Shown: positions 1-6,703, counted from the stretch's first letter. The stretch: DNA of 7,973 bases from Omnitrophica bacterium RIFCSPLOWO2_01_FULL_45_10 (GCA_001804165.1 MHFL01000049.1:52747-60719), one strand, 5' to 3'. Made by a program: numbers and translations. The notes: generated from the sequence alone by a model not told the origin.

Positions 1-71
1 AAAATTAATCTTGTGGCGAACGCCTTAAAAAAAATTCTACATTTAAGCTGAAGACTAACTGTCCACAACCG

Positions 72-1157
72 CTATTTCTTCGCGTTCCTATTTCTCTCTA
101 TCGTCCTGATAAATTTTGCCTCTTCCCGGCTGAGCGGATCGCAAGTTGAAAAGCTGCCGTCTTCCAAATAGCCTGTTCCCGGGCACCATGCGCAATAATT
201 AACTAAATCGCACTCTTTGCAGGCCCAGTCATCGGGCGGTTTTAAGCTATCTACAATATTCTTTAAATTTTCCCACCCTTTTTCTAAAGAACCTTCTAAT
301 ATTTTATATCTCGGGTAATCTATGTTGATACAAAACTTTAATTCTCCGTAAGGGTTAACCGCTAAGTCGTAATAGCCGACCGCGCAATTAAAAAGACGTT
401 TGATGTTGCGCCTATCCAGCTTCGCCCCTTTTCTCTCTTTTCCGCTATGGTCATATTTTTCAAACATTTCCGGATAGCATTGCCTATGCAAATAATACGT
501 TTCTTTCGGAGAAATTAAATGTTGAAGTGGCGTTTTTAGACGATCGTGCCTTGGTGTTAATTTTCCGTCAAACCTGAACGCCGCATTAAGAGTTCTTGCA
601 AATTTGTTGATCGCGATAATTTCGTTCTTATTTTCCTGCATCCCGCATGTCTTAACGCAAATCGGAATCTTTTTTTCATATAAAAGCCTGATCGCATTGA
701 AAACTTTCGTATAAGAACCCGGCGTCCCCGTTATTTTCTCAAATCTATCCTCGTTCATCGCGTTGACAGTGATATCTATTTTATTCGGCCGAATGCGCCC
801 TAATTCATTCGCGATCTTTTCATCGATAAATGAGCCGTTTGTAAGAACTATTATCTGAAATCCTAATTTTTTCGCTTTCCATAATATCTCCGCCATGTCC
901 TCCCTGCAGAATATCTCTCCTCCGGTAAATCCTAAATAGATGCAGCCCATCTCCTGTAATTGCCCCAGTATATTAAAAACTTCATGAGTCCTCAATTCTT
1001 TTTTGTAACTTAACTTCTCTTCTCTCGTGTTATAACAATGGATACATCGAAAATTACACCTGTAAGTAAGCTCAAACATGGCGTGTAGCGGAATTCGCTT
1101 TTTGTAGGCAATATTATTCATCTTTTCGGAAAAATATCTGTATTTTTGAACTCTCAT
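72..1157 (-). CDS. Radical SAM/SPASM domain protein (distal operon copy)
   Basis: A 361-residue radical SAM enzyme. The 4Fe-4S site is CNFRCIHC (C34, C38, C41; canonical CX3CX2C). The usual GGEP motif reads GGEI at 79-82. A C-terminal SPASM domain follows: C258-X12-G271-X4-C276, then C313-X2-C316-X5-C322-X2-C325 and C339, enough ligands for one or two auxiliary 4Fe-4S clusters. By family knowledge, such enzymes cleave S-adenosylmethionine to a 5'-deoxyadenosyl radical and often modify peptides (thioether or C-C crosslinks) or make cofactors; they act in the cytoplasm. It is a clear paralog of the gene immediately upstream (shared PGSY, KT-G-EN-EI and FD segments and identical first SPASM spacing). 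Its ATG overlaps the upstream TGA as ATGA, suggesting translational coupling; only a weak purine run precedes it. It is the last operon gene inside the window. The substrate cannot be read from sequence. Confidence 0.93.
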   Translation of the reverse strand: MRVQKYRYFSEKMNNIAYKKRIPLHAMFELTYRCNFRCIHCYNTREEKLSYKKELRTHEVFNILGQLQEMGCIYLGFTGGEIFCREDMAEILWKAKKLGFQIIVLTNGSFIDEKIANELGRIRPNKIDITVNAMNEDRFEKITGTPGSYTKVFNAIRLLYEKKIPICVKTCGMQENKNEIIAINKFARTLNAAFRFDGKLTPRHDRLKTPLQHLISPKETYYLHRQCYPEMFEKYDHSGKERKGAKLDRRNIKRLFNCAVGYYDLAVNPYGELKFCINIDYPRYKILEGSLEKGWENLKNIVDSLKPPDDWACKECDLVNYCAWCPGTGYLEDGSFSTCDPLSREEAKFIRTIERNRNAKK

Positions 1158-2287
1158 TGTATAACTCTCTGCAACCGGTTCACGGTATAACTTTTTTCGA
1201 AATTATCGACAGGCCGGTAAACCCTTCTTTTACCTGCACAAAACATATTCATTTGCATCTTTACAAGTTGACAATGATAATCAGAAACCGATTCCTCATC
1301 CCCCGTTTCCAAGAAGGCCCTCGCCGGACAACAGTAACAGGTGTCCCTTAAACCGCAAAATTTGCATTTTGAATCCGTTTTTAATTTTTCATTTAACAAT
1401 TTTGCGAACTCTTTATAAAGATCTTTACTGAATCCTCTTTTTGTCAAATCTACAGAAAACTTTTTTGAAAGACTGCAGAATTGGAGCCGGCCGTAAGGAT
1501 TGATATAGATGGTTATCCACCAGGCATTACATCTATAGAGATACCTTCGCGCCCTTTCGGAACTGACGGGTTTATCGAACTGTTTTTCCCGATGCTTTAT
1601 CATTTCCTTATCGCTTCTCTCTATCTCCAGGATCTCTCTCGGTGAAAGGCGATGATCGTACGGAGACCTGTCTCCGTTAAGCCGGGGCAGTATTAATGGA
1701 TCAAATCTGAATTTATTTTTACCCAACAGTTTTTCAGAAAAGGCCTTGATTTTGAGAATTTCGGTCTTGTTCTCTTTTAATCCTATGGTTTTCAATATTA
1801 GAGGCATTTTTATCTTTAATAAACTATTGATATTGGCCATCGCTTTTTCATAAGAACCGGGAACCTGTGAAATAGATTCATAGACGCCTTCTGTTACGCC
1901 ATAGAGGCTTATTTCAATCTGGAATGGAGGGTATCTTTTTAAGTATTTGAATATCTCCGGAGAGAGCTCGATTCCGTTCGTGAAAATGTTGATCAAAAAA
2001 CCTTTCCGGCGGGCATATGCATAGATCTCCAGGAAATCATCGTGTAAAAACGGCTCCCCGCCGGTTAATGTAATCCAAAAACATTCTTCGTTATAAATAT
2101 CATCTAAGATCTTTTTCCATCGGGACGCCGAAAGTTCCTTATCTTTATTCTCCACCCCCTTGCAATAGCAGTGGATGCAACCAAGGTTGCAACGGTAGGT
2201 AAGTTCTATCTGGGCGTTTAAAGGCTTGGGCGTTTCTACCCTGGTTTCTAAATCATCCGCAAACTCATCGTATTTTATCTCTTTCAC
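1154..2287 (-). CDS. Radical SAM/SPASM domain protein (proximal operon copy)
   Basis: A 377-residue radical SAM enzyme. The cluster-binding motif is CNLGCIHC (C33, C37, C40), followed by a further C42, and a canonical GGEP lies at 76-79. The C-terminal SPASM region has C253-X12-G266-X4-C271, then C308-X2-C311-X5-C317, C319, C320 and C339. After the SPASM region there is a basic tail of about 35 residues with C350 that the downstream paralog lacks. The start is GTG at 2287, with GGGAAG about 7 bases upstream. It lies 34 bases after the PqqD-like gene and overlaps the next gene by 4 bases, so the three should be co-translated from one message. SPASM enzymes paired with an RRE protein commonly act on a ribosomal peptide; whether this copy is catalytic on the same substrate as its paralog or does a second step is not visible. 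Confidence 0.93.
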   Translation of the reverse strand: MKEIKYDEFADDLETRVETPKPLNAQIELTYRCNLGCIHCYCKGVENKDKELSASRWKKILDDIYNEECFWITLTGGEPFLHDDFLEIYAYARRKGFLINIFTNGIELSPEIFKYLKRYPPFQIEISLYGVTEGVYESISQVPGSYEKAMANINSLLKIKMPLILKTIGLKENKTEILKIKAFSEKLLGKNKFRFDPLILPRLNGDRSPYDHRLSPREILEIERSDKEMIKHREKQFDKPVSSERARRYLYRCNAWWITIYINPYGRLQFCSLSKKFSVDLTKRGFSKDLYKEFAKLLNEKLKTDSKCKFCGLRDTCYCCPARAFLETGDEESVSDYHCQLVKMQMNMFCAGKRRVYRPVDNFEKSYTVNRLQRVIQ

Positions 2288-2321
2288 AGCATCTTCCCAA
2301 AATAATATCAGGCGTATATAT

Positions 2322-2603
2322 TCAGATGATCGCCTTGATATCCTTAAGATCCTTTAAAAGTCCGGCCAATTCCGCATTTAACTTTTTCTCGGTCACGTCA
2401 TACTCTCTCAACAGTATCTTTTCGATCTTCGTCATGCTCTTTTTGCCATCAATGAGCTCCCAAATCCTTCCGGCTATATCGTTCAAAGTATAAATACAAT
2501 CTAGCTCTTCGGATGTTTTATAAAGCGGCACAAGAATGGTTTCGTTTTCGATCTTTCGCGTAACTATATCACGGTTCTTTTTAAAAATACTCGAGCCTTT
2601 CAT
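2322..2603 (-). CDS. PqqD-like protein (RiPP recognition element)
   Basis: A small protein, 93 residues from the chosen start, of the PqqD family. It shows the family pattern: an N-terminal strand region with ETILVPL, then YTLNDIAGRIWELIDG, then a helical C-terminal half with EYDV and a final leucine-rich helix. By family knowledge, PqqD-type domains fold as a three-stranded sheet with three helices and bind the leader of a precursor peptide, delivering it to a radical SAM partner. Here it is a stand-alone protein between a B12-type radical SAM gene and two SPASM genes, which fits that adaptor role. Two starts are possible. ATG at 2603 has a textbook ribosome binding site (GGAGAG, 3 bases before ATG). 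ATG at 2618 forms an ATGA overlap with the upstream stop but has only a weak purine run; using it would add MKGEY. I chose 2603. Confidence 0.88.
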   Translation of the reverse strand: MKGSSIFKKNRDIVTRKIENETILVPLYKTSEELDCIYTLNDIAGRIWELIDGKKSMTKIEKILLREYDVTEKKLNAELAGLLKDLKDIKAII

Positions 2604-2606
2604 GTA

Positions 2607-2612
2607 CTCTCC
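2607..2612 (-). promoter_or_regulatory. Ribosome binding site deciding the PqqD-like start
   Basis: The minus strand reads GGAGAG-TAC-ATG here, the strongest Shine-Dalgarno match in the operon. It lies inside the five-codon extension that begins at the alternative ATG (2618), so it favours the ATG at 2603 as the main start. A ribosome terminating on the upstream gene at 2615 would be positioned next to it. Confidence 0.55.
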
Positions 2613-2614
2613 TT

Positions 2615-4222
2615 TCATTTTCTTTGTTTAGACCTCATCTTGCTGTTTATCGCATTGTAGATACGCATTATCTTATATGCCTTATCCCTGCCGATATCTC
2701 CCGTGATATGCTTGAAAGAATAAAAATATCTGAATGGCAGATGGGTCCTTTTTTTAATTATCCTGATACCGAATTTTTCCGGATTAAAAAATACCCTGTT
2801 TTTGGGAATAAGAAAATAAGGGTTATATGCGGCGTGCCTTTTCGCCGCCTCGGGGCGTCTTATGAGAAATCCGAATGTGTCAAGGGCCTCTTCAACGCTC
2901 TCCGAGGGCAGGCCTATTATCACCTGAAAATGTATTCCAAGCTTCAGCTCATAGGCGTCTTTTACTATTCTTTTTATTATGCCGACCTTTGTCCCTTTTC
3001 CTATAAAATCAAGAACCCTTTGGTTTATCGATTCTAAGCCGAATCCTATCGTTTCGCAGCCGGATTCCTTTGCCAATCTTAAAGTATCTCTGTCAAACCC
3101 ATTATCAAACCGCGCCTGCGCCCACCAGGAGATCTTTATACCTTCCTCAAGTATCCTCTTTGATATATCCCTCATGTGGGATGGTGAGTACGCCGTATTG
3201 GATATAATAAGCCTCTTCGTCTTATATTTTTTTATAAGTTTTTTTATATCCATTATTACCAGATCTGGCGATTTTTCTCTGTATTGCGGCCGTGGCAGCG
3301 GCAGGTCCACGCAGAAGATGCATCTATTCCAGTAACAGCCGCGGGACGTTTCAAACGAAAGAGTCGATTTTTTTCTTGAATCTAAATATTTTTTTGTCGG
3401 AAGGCCGTCGAAATCGGGCGTTGGAAGCTTGTCCATATCTTCATATGCGATCTTTCCGCCGGTTATCCATTTGCCGTTATCCGAATAGATGAGATTCGGG
3501 ACATCCGAGAGCGGTCTATTATTCGTAAGCGAATCTGCAAGCTCGAAGAGGGGCGTCTCTCCTTCAAAAAATATGATATAGTCGTAAAATTGGGCAAAAT
3601 CCCTCTTTTTTTTAAGCTCCTCTTTAAAAAATGAAACATACTGGCCGCCGATGACTATCTTTACATCCCGTAGGTATCTTTTTAATAGGTAGCCGAATGT
3701 GAAACTCGCTATAACCTGCGAAGGACAGGTTATCGACAAACCGGCTATAGAGATGTTTTCATCTTTTACTCTAGGTAAAACCTCCTTATGAAAGAATCTT
3801 ACAAACGGGTTTTCTTCTTTATCCTGAATGTAGCGGAATAAAATATCTGATGAAAGGATCGTCTCGGTAAACGCGAAGCTTGAGCCGGGGTTATTTTCGA
3901 AGCCGTATAAAAATTTCCTGCCGTTATCTTCGGACTGAAGGATCTTATAATAATAGACTTTCTTCCTTATCTTTTCACTCTTATATTTGGGCGTCAGCAG
4001 CTTTCCGAGTCTATTCTTTCGTAGATAATCAAAATAAATAATATTTAGATCGGCTTGAAAAACGTCCATTCCTTTTGATTTCAGAAAACCGGAAAGCGCC
4101 GGGGTTCCTAACGGCGGATAGTTCCTCTCGTAAGTCGGAGGGATAAATAAACCTATTCTTCCTTCTTTTTTCATAATCCCATAGGCTATGATTCCTGACG
4201 CCGCAGAGAATAGATTTATCAT
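2615..4222 (-). CDS. B12-binding-type radical SAM protein, first gene of the RRE operon
   Basis: A 535-residue protein with an N-terminal cobalamin-binding-like Rossmann region (about 21-235: GRIGLFIPP, YPPLGTPALSGFL, GLSIT, IGGQY at 191-195, EGET at 220-223) and then a radical SAM core. The core begins at ETSRGCYWNRCIFC (C296, C301, C304) and has GFGLES at 393-398 and IIGLPSE near 435-441. The cysteines are spaced CX4CX2C, not the usual CX3CX2C. A long insert (about 70-150) separates two parts of the B12-type domain. By family knowledge such enzymes do radical methylation, ring contraction or other unactivated-carbon chemistry; many bind B12 base-off without the DxHxxG motif, and it is not obvious here. 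The start at 4222 has GGAAGG four bases upstream. The first 17 residues are short and hydrophobic; an internal ATG at 4174 would remove them but lacks a good ribosome site. It is first in the operon and overlaps the alternative PqqD-like start by ATGA. Confidence 0.92.
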   Translation of the reverse strand: MINLFSAASGIIAYGIMKKEGRIGLFIPPTYERNYPPLGTPALSGFLKSKGMDVFQADLNIIYFDYLRKNRLGKLLTPKYKSEKIRKKVYYYKILQSEDNGRKFLYGFENNPGSSFAFTETILSSDILFRYIQDKEENPFVRFFHKEVLPRVKDENISIAGLSITCPSQVIASFTFGYLLKRYLRDVKIVIGGQYVSFFKEELKKKRDFAQFYDYIIFFEGETPLFELADSLTNNRPLSDVPNLIYSDNGKWITGGKIAYEDMDKLPTPDFDGLPTKKYLDSRKKSTLSFETSRGCYWNRCIFCVDLPLPRPQYREKSPDLVIMDIKKLIKKYKTKRLIISNTAYSPSHMRDISKRILEEGIKISWWAQARFDNGFDRDTLRLAKESGCETIGFGLESINQRVLDFIGKGTKVGIIKRIVKDAYELKLGIHFQVIIGLPSESVEEALDTFGFLIRRPEAAKRHAAYNPYFLIPKNRVFFNPEKFGIRIIKKRTHLPFRYFYSFKHITGDIGRDKAYKIMRIYNAINSKMRSKQRK

Positions 4223-4226
4223 ATTT

Positions 4227-4232
4227 CCTTCC
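4227..4232 (-). promoter_or_regulatory. Ribosome binding site for the B12-type radical SAM gene
   Basis: The minus strand reads GGAAGG-AAAT-ATG, a clear Shine-Dalgarno run just before the ATG at 4222. The internal ATG at 4174, which would give a start closer to the GRIGLFIPP strand, has no comparable site. This supports keeping the short hydrophobic N-terminus. Confidence 0.5.
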
Positions 4233-4253
4233 GAATTGCAAGTCTTTGATTTA

Positions 4254-4282
4254 TTGACAGTCAGATTAAAAGGAGATAAGAT
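4254..4282 (+). promoter_or_regulatory. Sigma70-like promoter for the plus-strand B12-type radical SAM gene
   Basis: A perfect -35 box TTGACA (4254-4259), a 17-base spacer and a -10-like TAAGAT (4277-4282). This predicts a transcript start near 4289 and a leader of about 35 bases before the ATG at 4325. It is called by eye from consensus and spacing alone. Confidence 0.5.
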
Positions 4283-4308
4283 ATAAAAAAGCGGAAGAAT
4301 CTCTTCAA
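4281..4308 (-). promoter_or_regulatory. Possible promoter for the RRE/radical SAM operon
   Basis: On the minus strand TTGAAG (4308-4303) is followed after 16 bases by TTATAT (4286-4281). This is a weaker match than the opposing promoter, and it overlaps that promoter's -10 region and start site. It would give a leader of roughly 50 bases before the ATG at 4222. AT-rich intergenic DNA yields such matches by chance, so confidence is low. Confidence 0.28.
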
Positions 4309-4324
4309 ATTAAAATTTCGAAAA

Positions 4325-5614
4325 ATGGCCGATTTAACTTTGGTTCAATTTAAATATAACGATATGGCGCCTGCCGGGGCCCTCTATCTCGCCTGTGGCC
4401 TCGAGAAAGAAGGCGTCGATTTTGATCTCAAACTCTATCCGGTTGTAAATATAGATCCGGACAGGTTATATTCTTTCTTAAATAATTCGGAAAAAATACT
4501 TGCGATTGGCTGTATGACAGATATGCTGCCTTATTTGATGGTGAGTTTACAAAAGATTAAAAAACGTTTTCCGCAGAAGACGATCATCCTCGGGGGCACA
4601 GGGCCGGCGCCATCGGCCGAAATAATCCTGAAGAGGTTTGATTTTATCGATTTTATAATAAAAGGCGACGGGACCTTCGCGTTGCCAAGTTTAATAAAAG
4701 CGATAAAAAACCGGGAAGCGGAATTCAGCGATATCCGCGGTCTGGTGTATAGAAATAAAGGAAAGATCGTCAGCAATCCCTACGATCTTTATCCAAATAA
4801 TAGAATTTCGCCCGCATATCATCGTATTAAACCCGGAGAATATGATGAATATACCGTAAATACTTCGTGGGGATGCCCCCATAATTGCACATTTTGCGAT
4901 TCACGGCCCATGGTCGGCAGAAAGATCGAATACAGGGATCTCTCCGACATAATTGAACAGATTAAACTGATAAAAAAACTTTTGAAGCGCAAGGATATCA
5001 TTATACATATAGCCGATGAGGCGTTTCTTGAAAATAGAGGCCGTGTCGTCAGATTTTGTTATCTACTGAAAAAAGATAAAATCAATATAAGATGGACATG
5101 CTACGGAAGGATCGATCGGGCGGATAAAGATCTGCTTGAGATTATGAGCGGAACCGGCTGTTCTAAGATCTACTATGGCGTTGAATCCGGAAGTAACCGG
5201 ATACTGGAAAAGATCAAAAAAGGTTCTACTATCGAACAGGCGATAGAAATTCTGATCTTATCAAAAAAATACATCGAGACCGTTATCGCTTCCTTCATCT
5301 TCCGTTATCCTTTTGAAGCGCATCGTGATTTCATTCAGACATTATCCGCGATCAGGTACCTGCAATCGAAAAATATCCGTTGCCACCTGTATCCTTTAGC
5401 CCCGGTTAGCAGATCTCAGATCTTTACGCGATATAAAAACGATCTGCGATTTTCAAGCACGGCGCCTTGCGCAATTAATATATTAAGCGATATGCCAAAG
5501 GAATGTATCGCCTTGATCAAATCTAATAAGGGGATATTTTATAACTATTTTTACTACCATCCGCCGGAATTACCCGAGATCATGAGAGCATTTTATAAGT
5601 TTCAGTCCTATTAA
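4325..5614 (+). CDS. B12-binding-type radical SAM protein, divergent from the operon
   Basis: A 429-residue enzyme. The N-terminal B12-binding-like region (about 1-150) has the usual order of landmarks: MAPAGALYLACGLE (the PPLG-like turn), AIGCMTD, ILGGTGP at 88-94 and KGDGTFALPSLIKAI at 113-127 in place of the common GEGE. The radical SAM core starts at SWGCPHNCTFC (C184, C188, C191; canonical CX3CX2C) and contains HIADEAF at 228-234, TCYGRID and YGVESGS at 284-290. The C-terminus is rich in aromatic residues (about 405-429). No good Shine-Dalgarno precedes the ATG, yet the domain begins at once at residue 3, so the start is probably right. It faces away from the RRE operon across back-to-back promoters and may serve the same pathway. 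The reaction is unknown; methyltransferase and other B12-radical SAM outcomes are all possible. Confidence 0.92.
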   Translation: MADLTLVQFKYNDMAPAGALYLACGLEKEGVDFDLKLYPVVNIDPDRLYSFLNNSEKILAIGCMTDMLPYLMVSLQKIKKRFPQKTIILGGTGPAPSAEIILKRFDFIDFIIKGDGTFALPSLIKAIKNREAEFSDIRGLVYRNKGKIVSNPYDLYPNNRISPAYHRIKPGEYDEYTVNTSWGCPHNCTFCDSRPMVGRKIEYRDLSDIIEQIKLIKKLLKRKDIIIHIADEAFLENRGRVVRFCYLLKKDKINIRWTCYGRIDRADKDLLEIMSGTGCSKIYYGVESGSNRILEKIKKGSTIEQAIEILILSKKYIETVIASFIFRYPFEAHRDFIQTLSAIRYLQSKNIRCHLYPLAPVSRSQIFTRYKNDLRFSSTAPCAINILSDMPKECIALIKSNKGIFYNYFYYHPPELPEIMRAFYKFQSY

Positions 5615-5653
5615 GTCCCGCATCTTCTTCATCCTTTGTAAATAACAAATTTA

Positions 5654-6625
5654 TCAGAATTTATATTTCCCGCATACCCCGCTGATATCTTCGTGATAAA
5701 CGAATTTAGCAGGGCCCCTCTGCATGCTCTTTACAAAACAATTGCAATCAATGACAGAATAAGAATATCTTCTTTTTATGACTTCCTCAATGATATCATA
5801 AACCAAGCCATTATCATAAAGATGCATTTCAAAGCATTGATAGATTTCCCCCTCGGGCATGATCCTGGAGATCTTTTTGAAATTGGCTGAATTTACCTCA
5901 ATTTCGCCGATATTTAAATGCTTGACTCCCATATCTTCTATCTTTGGAAGCATCTCAAATAGCTTTTTTCTATGCGGCTCCCAGGATGGCGTTTCAACCG
6001 ATACGGCTTTAAAATACCGCGCCGCCTTTCTTAAATTCTGGTATACTTTTTCCGAGAAGTTCGAAGCGCCCAGATGGAATCTGATCTCGTCAAAGCCTAA
6101 GTCTCTCAATCGCGCAAGGTTATCAGGGTTAGCTAAAGTCCCATTAGTATAAAGGTAATGCCATGGCCTATGCTTCGTTTGCTTTTCTGTATTATGTAAT
6201 ATCTTCATATAATTACCGATTTCATCAAGATATAAAAGCGGCTCGCCGCCGCCCGTGAAACTCATTGAGGTCGGTTTATAATTTTTAGAAAGGGCCCATT
6301 TGTAAAGCATCGCTTTGACCTTAAAATGGGCCTTCGGAGAGATCTCTTTTTCTTTCTTATCGGTTGTACAATATACACAGTTCAGGTTGCATCTGATCCC
6401 CAGCGCGAAATTTCGGCGATAAGGGTCGGGCGCGAAACAGGAATAGCAGCCGGGCGACAATCTACCGATATGGACGCAATGCCCCGAGGCATCATATTTA
6501 AGCTCTTCGATGGCCCTTTGGCGCTCAAACTTCCTTTTATAGGCTTCTTGTATCGGTAAAATTTTCATATGTGGTTCGGATATTCCATATTTTGAATTAT
6601 ACACCTTTCGACATTCTAATATCAA
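5654..6625 (-). CDS. Radical SAM protein with extra flanking cysteines
   Basis: A 323-residue single-domain radical SAM enzyme. The core motif is CNLNCVYC (C79, C83, C86), with a GGGEP motif at 125-129. Upstream of the core lies a second cysteine group, C50 and then LSPGCYSC (C60, C63). The C-terminus adds C264, C294, C296 and C318, which could bind an auxiliary cluster together with the N-terminal group. An LSPGC-type segment before the core recalls the poorly characterised radical SAM family related to pyruvate formate-lyase activating enzyme (COG2108 style); that is recollection, not a search result. The start is called as TTG at 6625 because AAGGAAG sits 3 bases upstream and TAA is the codon just before it. 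The first in-frame ATG is at 6568, lacks a ribosome site and would remove 19 residues. No B12 or SPASM domain is recognisable. The substrate is unknown. Confidence 0.88.
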   Translation of the reverse strand: MILECRKVYNSKYGISEPHMKILPIQEAYKRKFERQRAIEELKYDASGHCVHIGRLSPGCYSCFAPDPYRRNFALGIRCNLNCVYCTTDKKEKEISPKAHFKVKAMLYKWALSKNYKPTSMSFTGGGEPLLYLDEIGNYMKILHNTEKQTKHRPWHYLYTNGTLANPDNLARLRDLGFDEIRFHLGASNFSEKVYQNLRKAARYFKAVSVETPSWEPHRKKLFEMLPKIEDMGVKHLNIGEIEVNSANFKKISRIMPEGEIYQCFEMHLYDNGLVYDIIEEVIKRRYSYSVIDCNCFVKSMQRGPAKFVYHEDISGVCGKYKF

Positions 6626-6628
6626 TTA

Positions 6629-6635
6629 CTTCCTT
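6629..6635 (-). promoter_or_regulatory. Ribosome binding site supporting the TTG start
   Basis: The minus strand reads AAGGAAG-TAA-TTG. The in-frame codon directly before TTG is a stop, so the protein cannot begin farther upstream. The next in-frame ATG is 57 bases downstream and has no ribosome binding site. Confidence 0.5.
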
Positions 6636-6642
6636 TGTTCAT

Positions 6643-6680
6643 ACCGCTGGATTCCACCTATTGGATTCCATCTACGCGGT
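6643..6680. repeat. Imperfect hairpin built on a 9-base direct repeat
   Basis: Outer arms ACCGC (6643-6647) and GCGGT (6676-6680) enclose two copies of TGGATTCCA (6648-6656 and 6662-6670). Because TGGATTCCA is palindromic except at its centre, the two copies can also pair, with one T-T mismatch, leaving a CCTAT loop and a TCTAC bulge on the 3' side. The element lies between two divergent genes. It could be an operator with tandem half-sites or an RNA hairpin in the leader of the minus-strand radical SAM gene. No U-run follows on either strand, so it is not a normal terminator. Confidence 0.45.
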
Positions 6681-6703
6681 GAAATAGGCCTAAACAGAAA
6701 CAA

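Noticed and set aside
15..37. GGCGAACGCC near-palindrome beside an A-run near the left edge, as a terminator for the minus-strand operon
   Set aside because: On the minus strand the U-run comes before the stem rather than after it, and the stem is four pairs with a two-base loop. It does not have terminator geometry.
1..71. Possible precursor peptide or next operon gene downstream of the distal SPASM gene
   Set aside because: The only minus-strand ATG in this stretch is followed at once by TAG, and no ribosome binding site is present. Any such gene would have to start beyond the window.
72..2287. Assignment of the SPASM pair to PqqE, or to heme-pathway enzymes such as NirJ or AhbD
   Set aside because: The context has no pqq or tetrapyrrole genes, and the SPASM architecture is shared by many families. 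The sequence alone does not support a specific gene name.
2624..3492. Several plus-strand open frames of about 66-137 codons opposite the B12-type radical SAM gene
   Set aside because: They lie fully antisense to a gene with strong family motifs, show no recognisable domains, and lack convincing ribosome sites. They are coding shadows.
4223..4324. Short ORF or riboswitch (for example a cobalamin riboswitch) upstream of the B12-type genes
   Set aside because: The gap is about 100 bases, shorter than a cobalamin riboswitch, contains no recognisable B12-box, and has no ATG-initiated frame on either strand.
5635..5649. TTTGT-AAATA-ACAAA hairpin between the convergent radical SAM genes, as a bidirectional terminator
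   Set aside because: The stem has only five pairs, four of them A-T, and no clear U-run follows on either strand. It is too weak to call.
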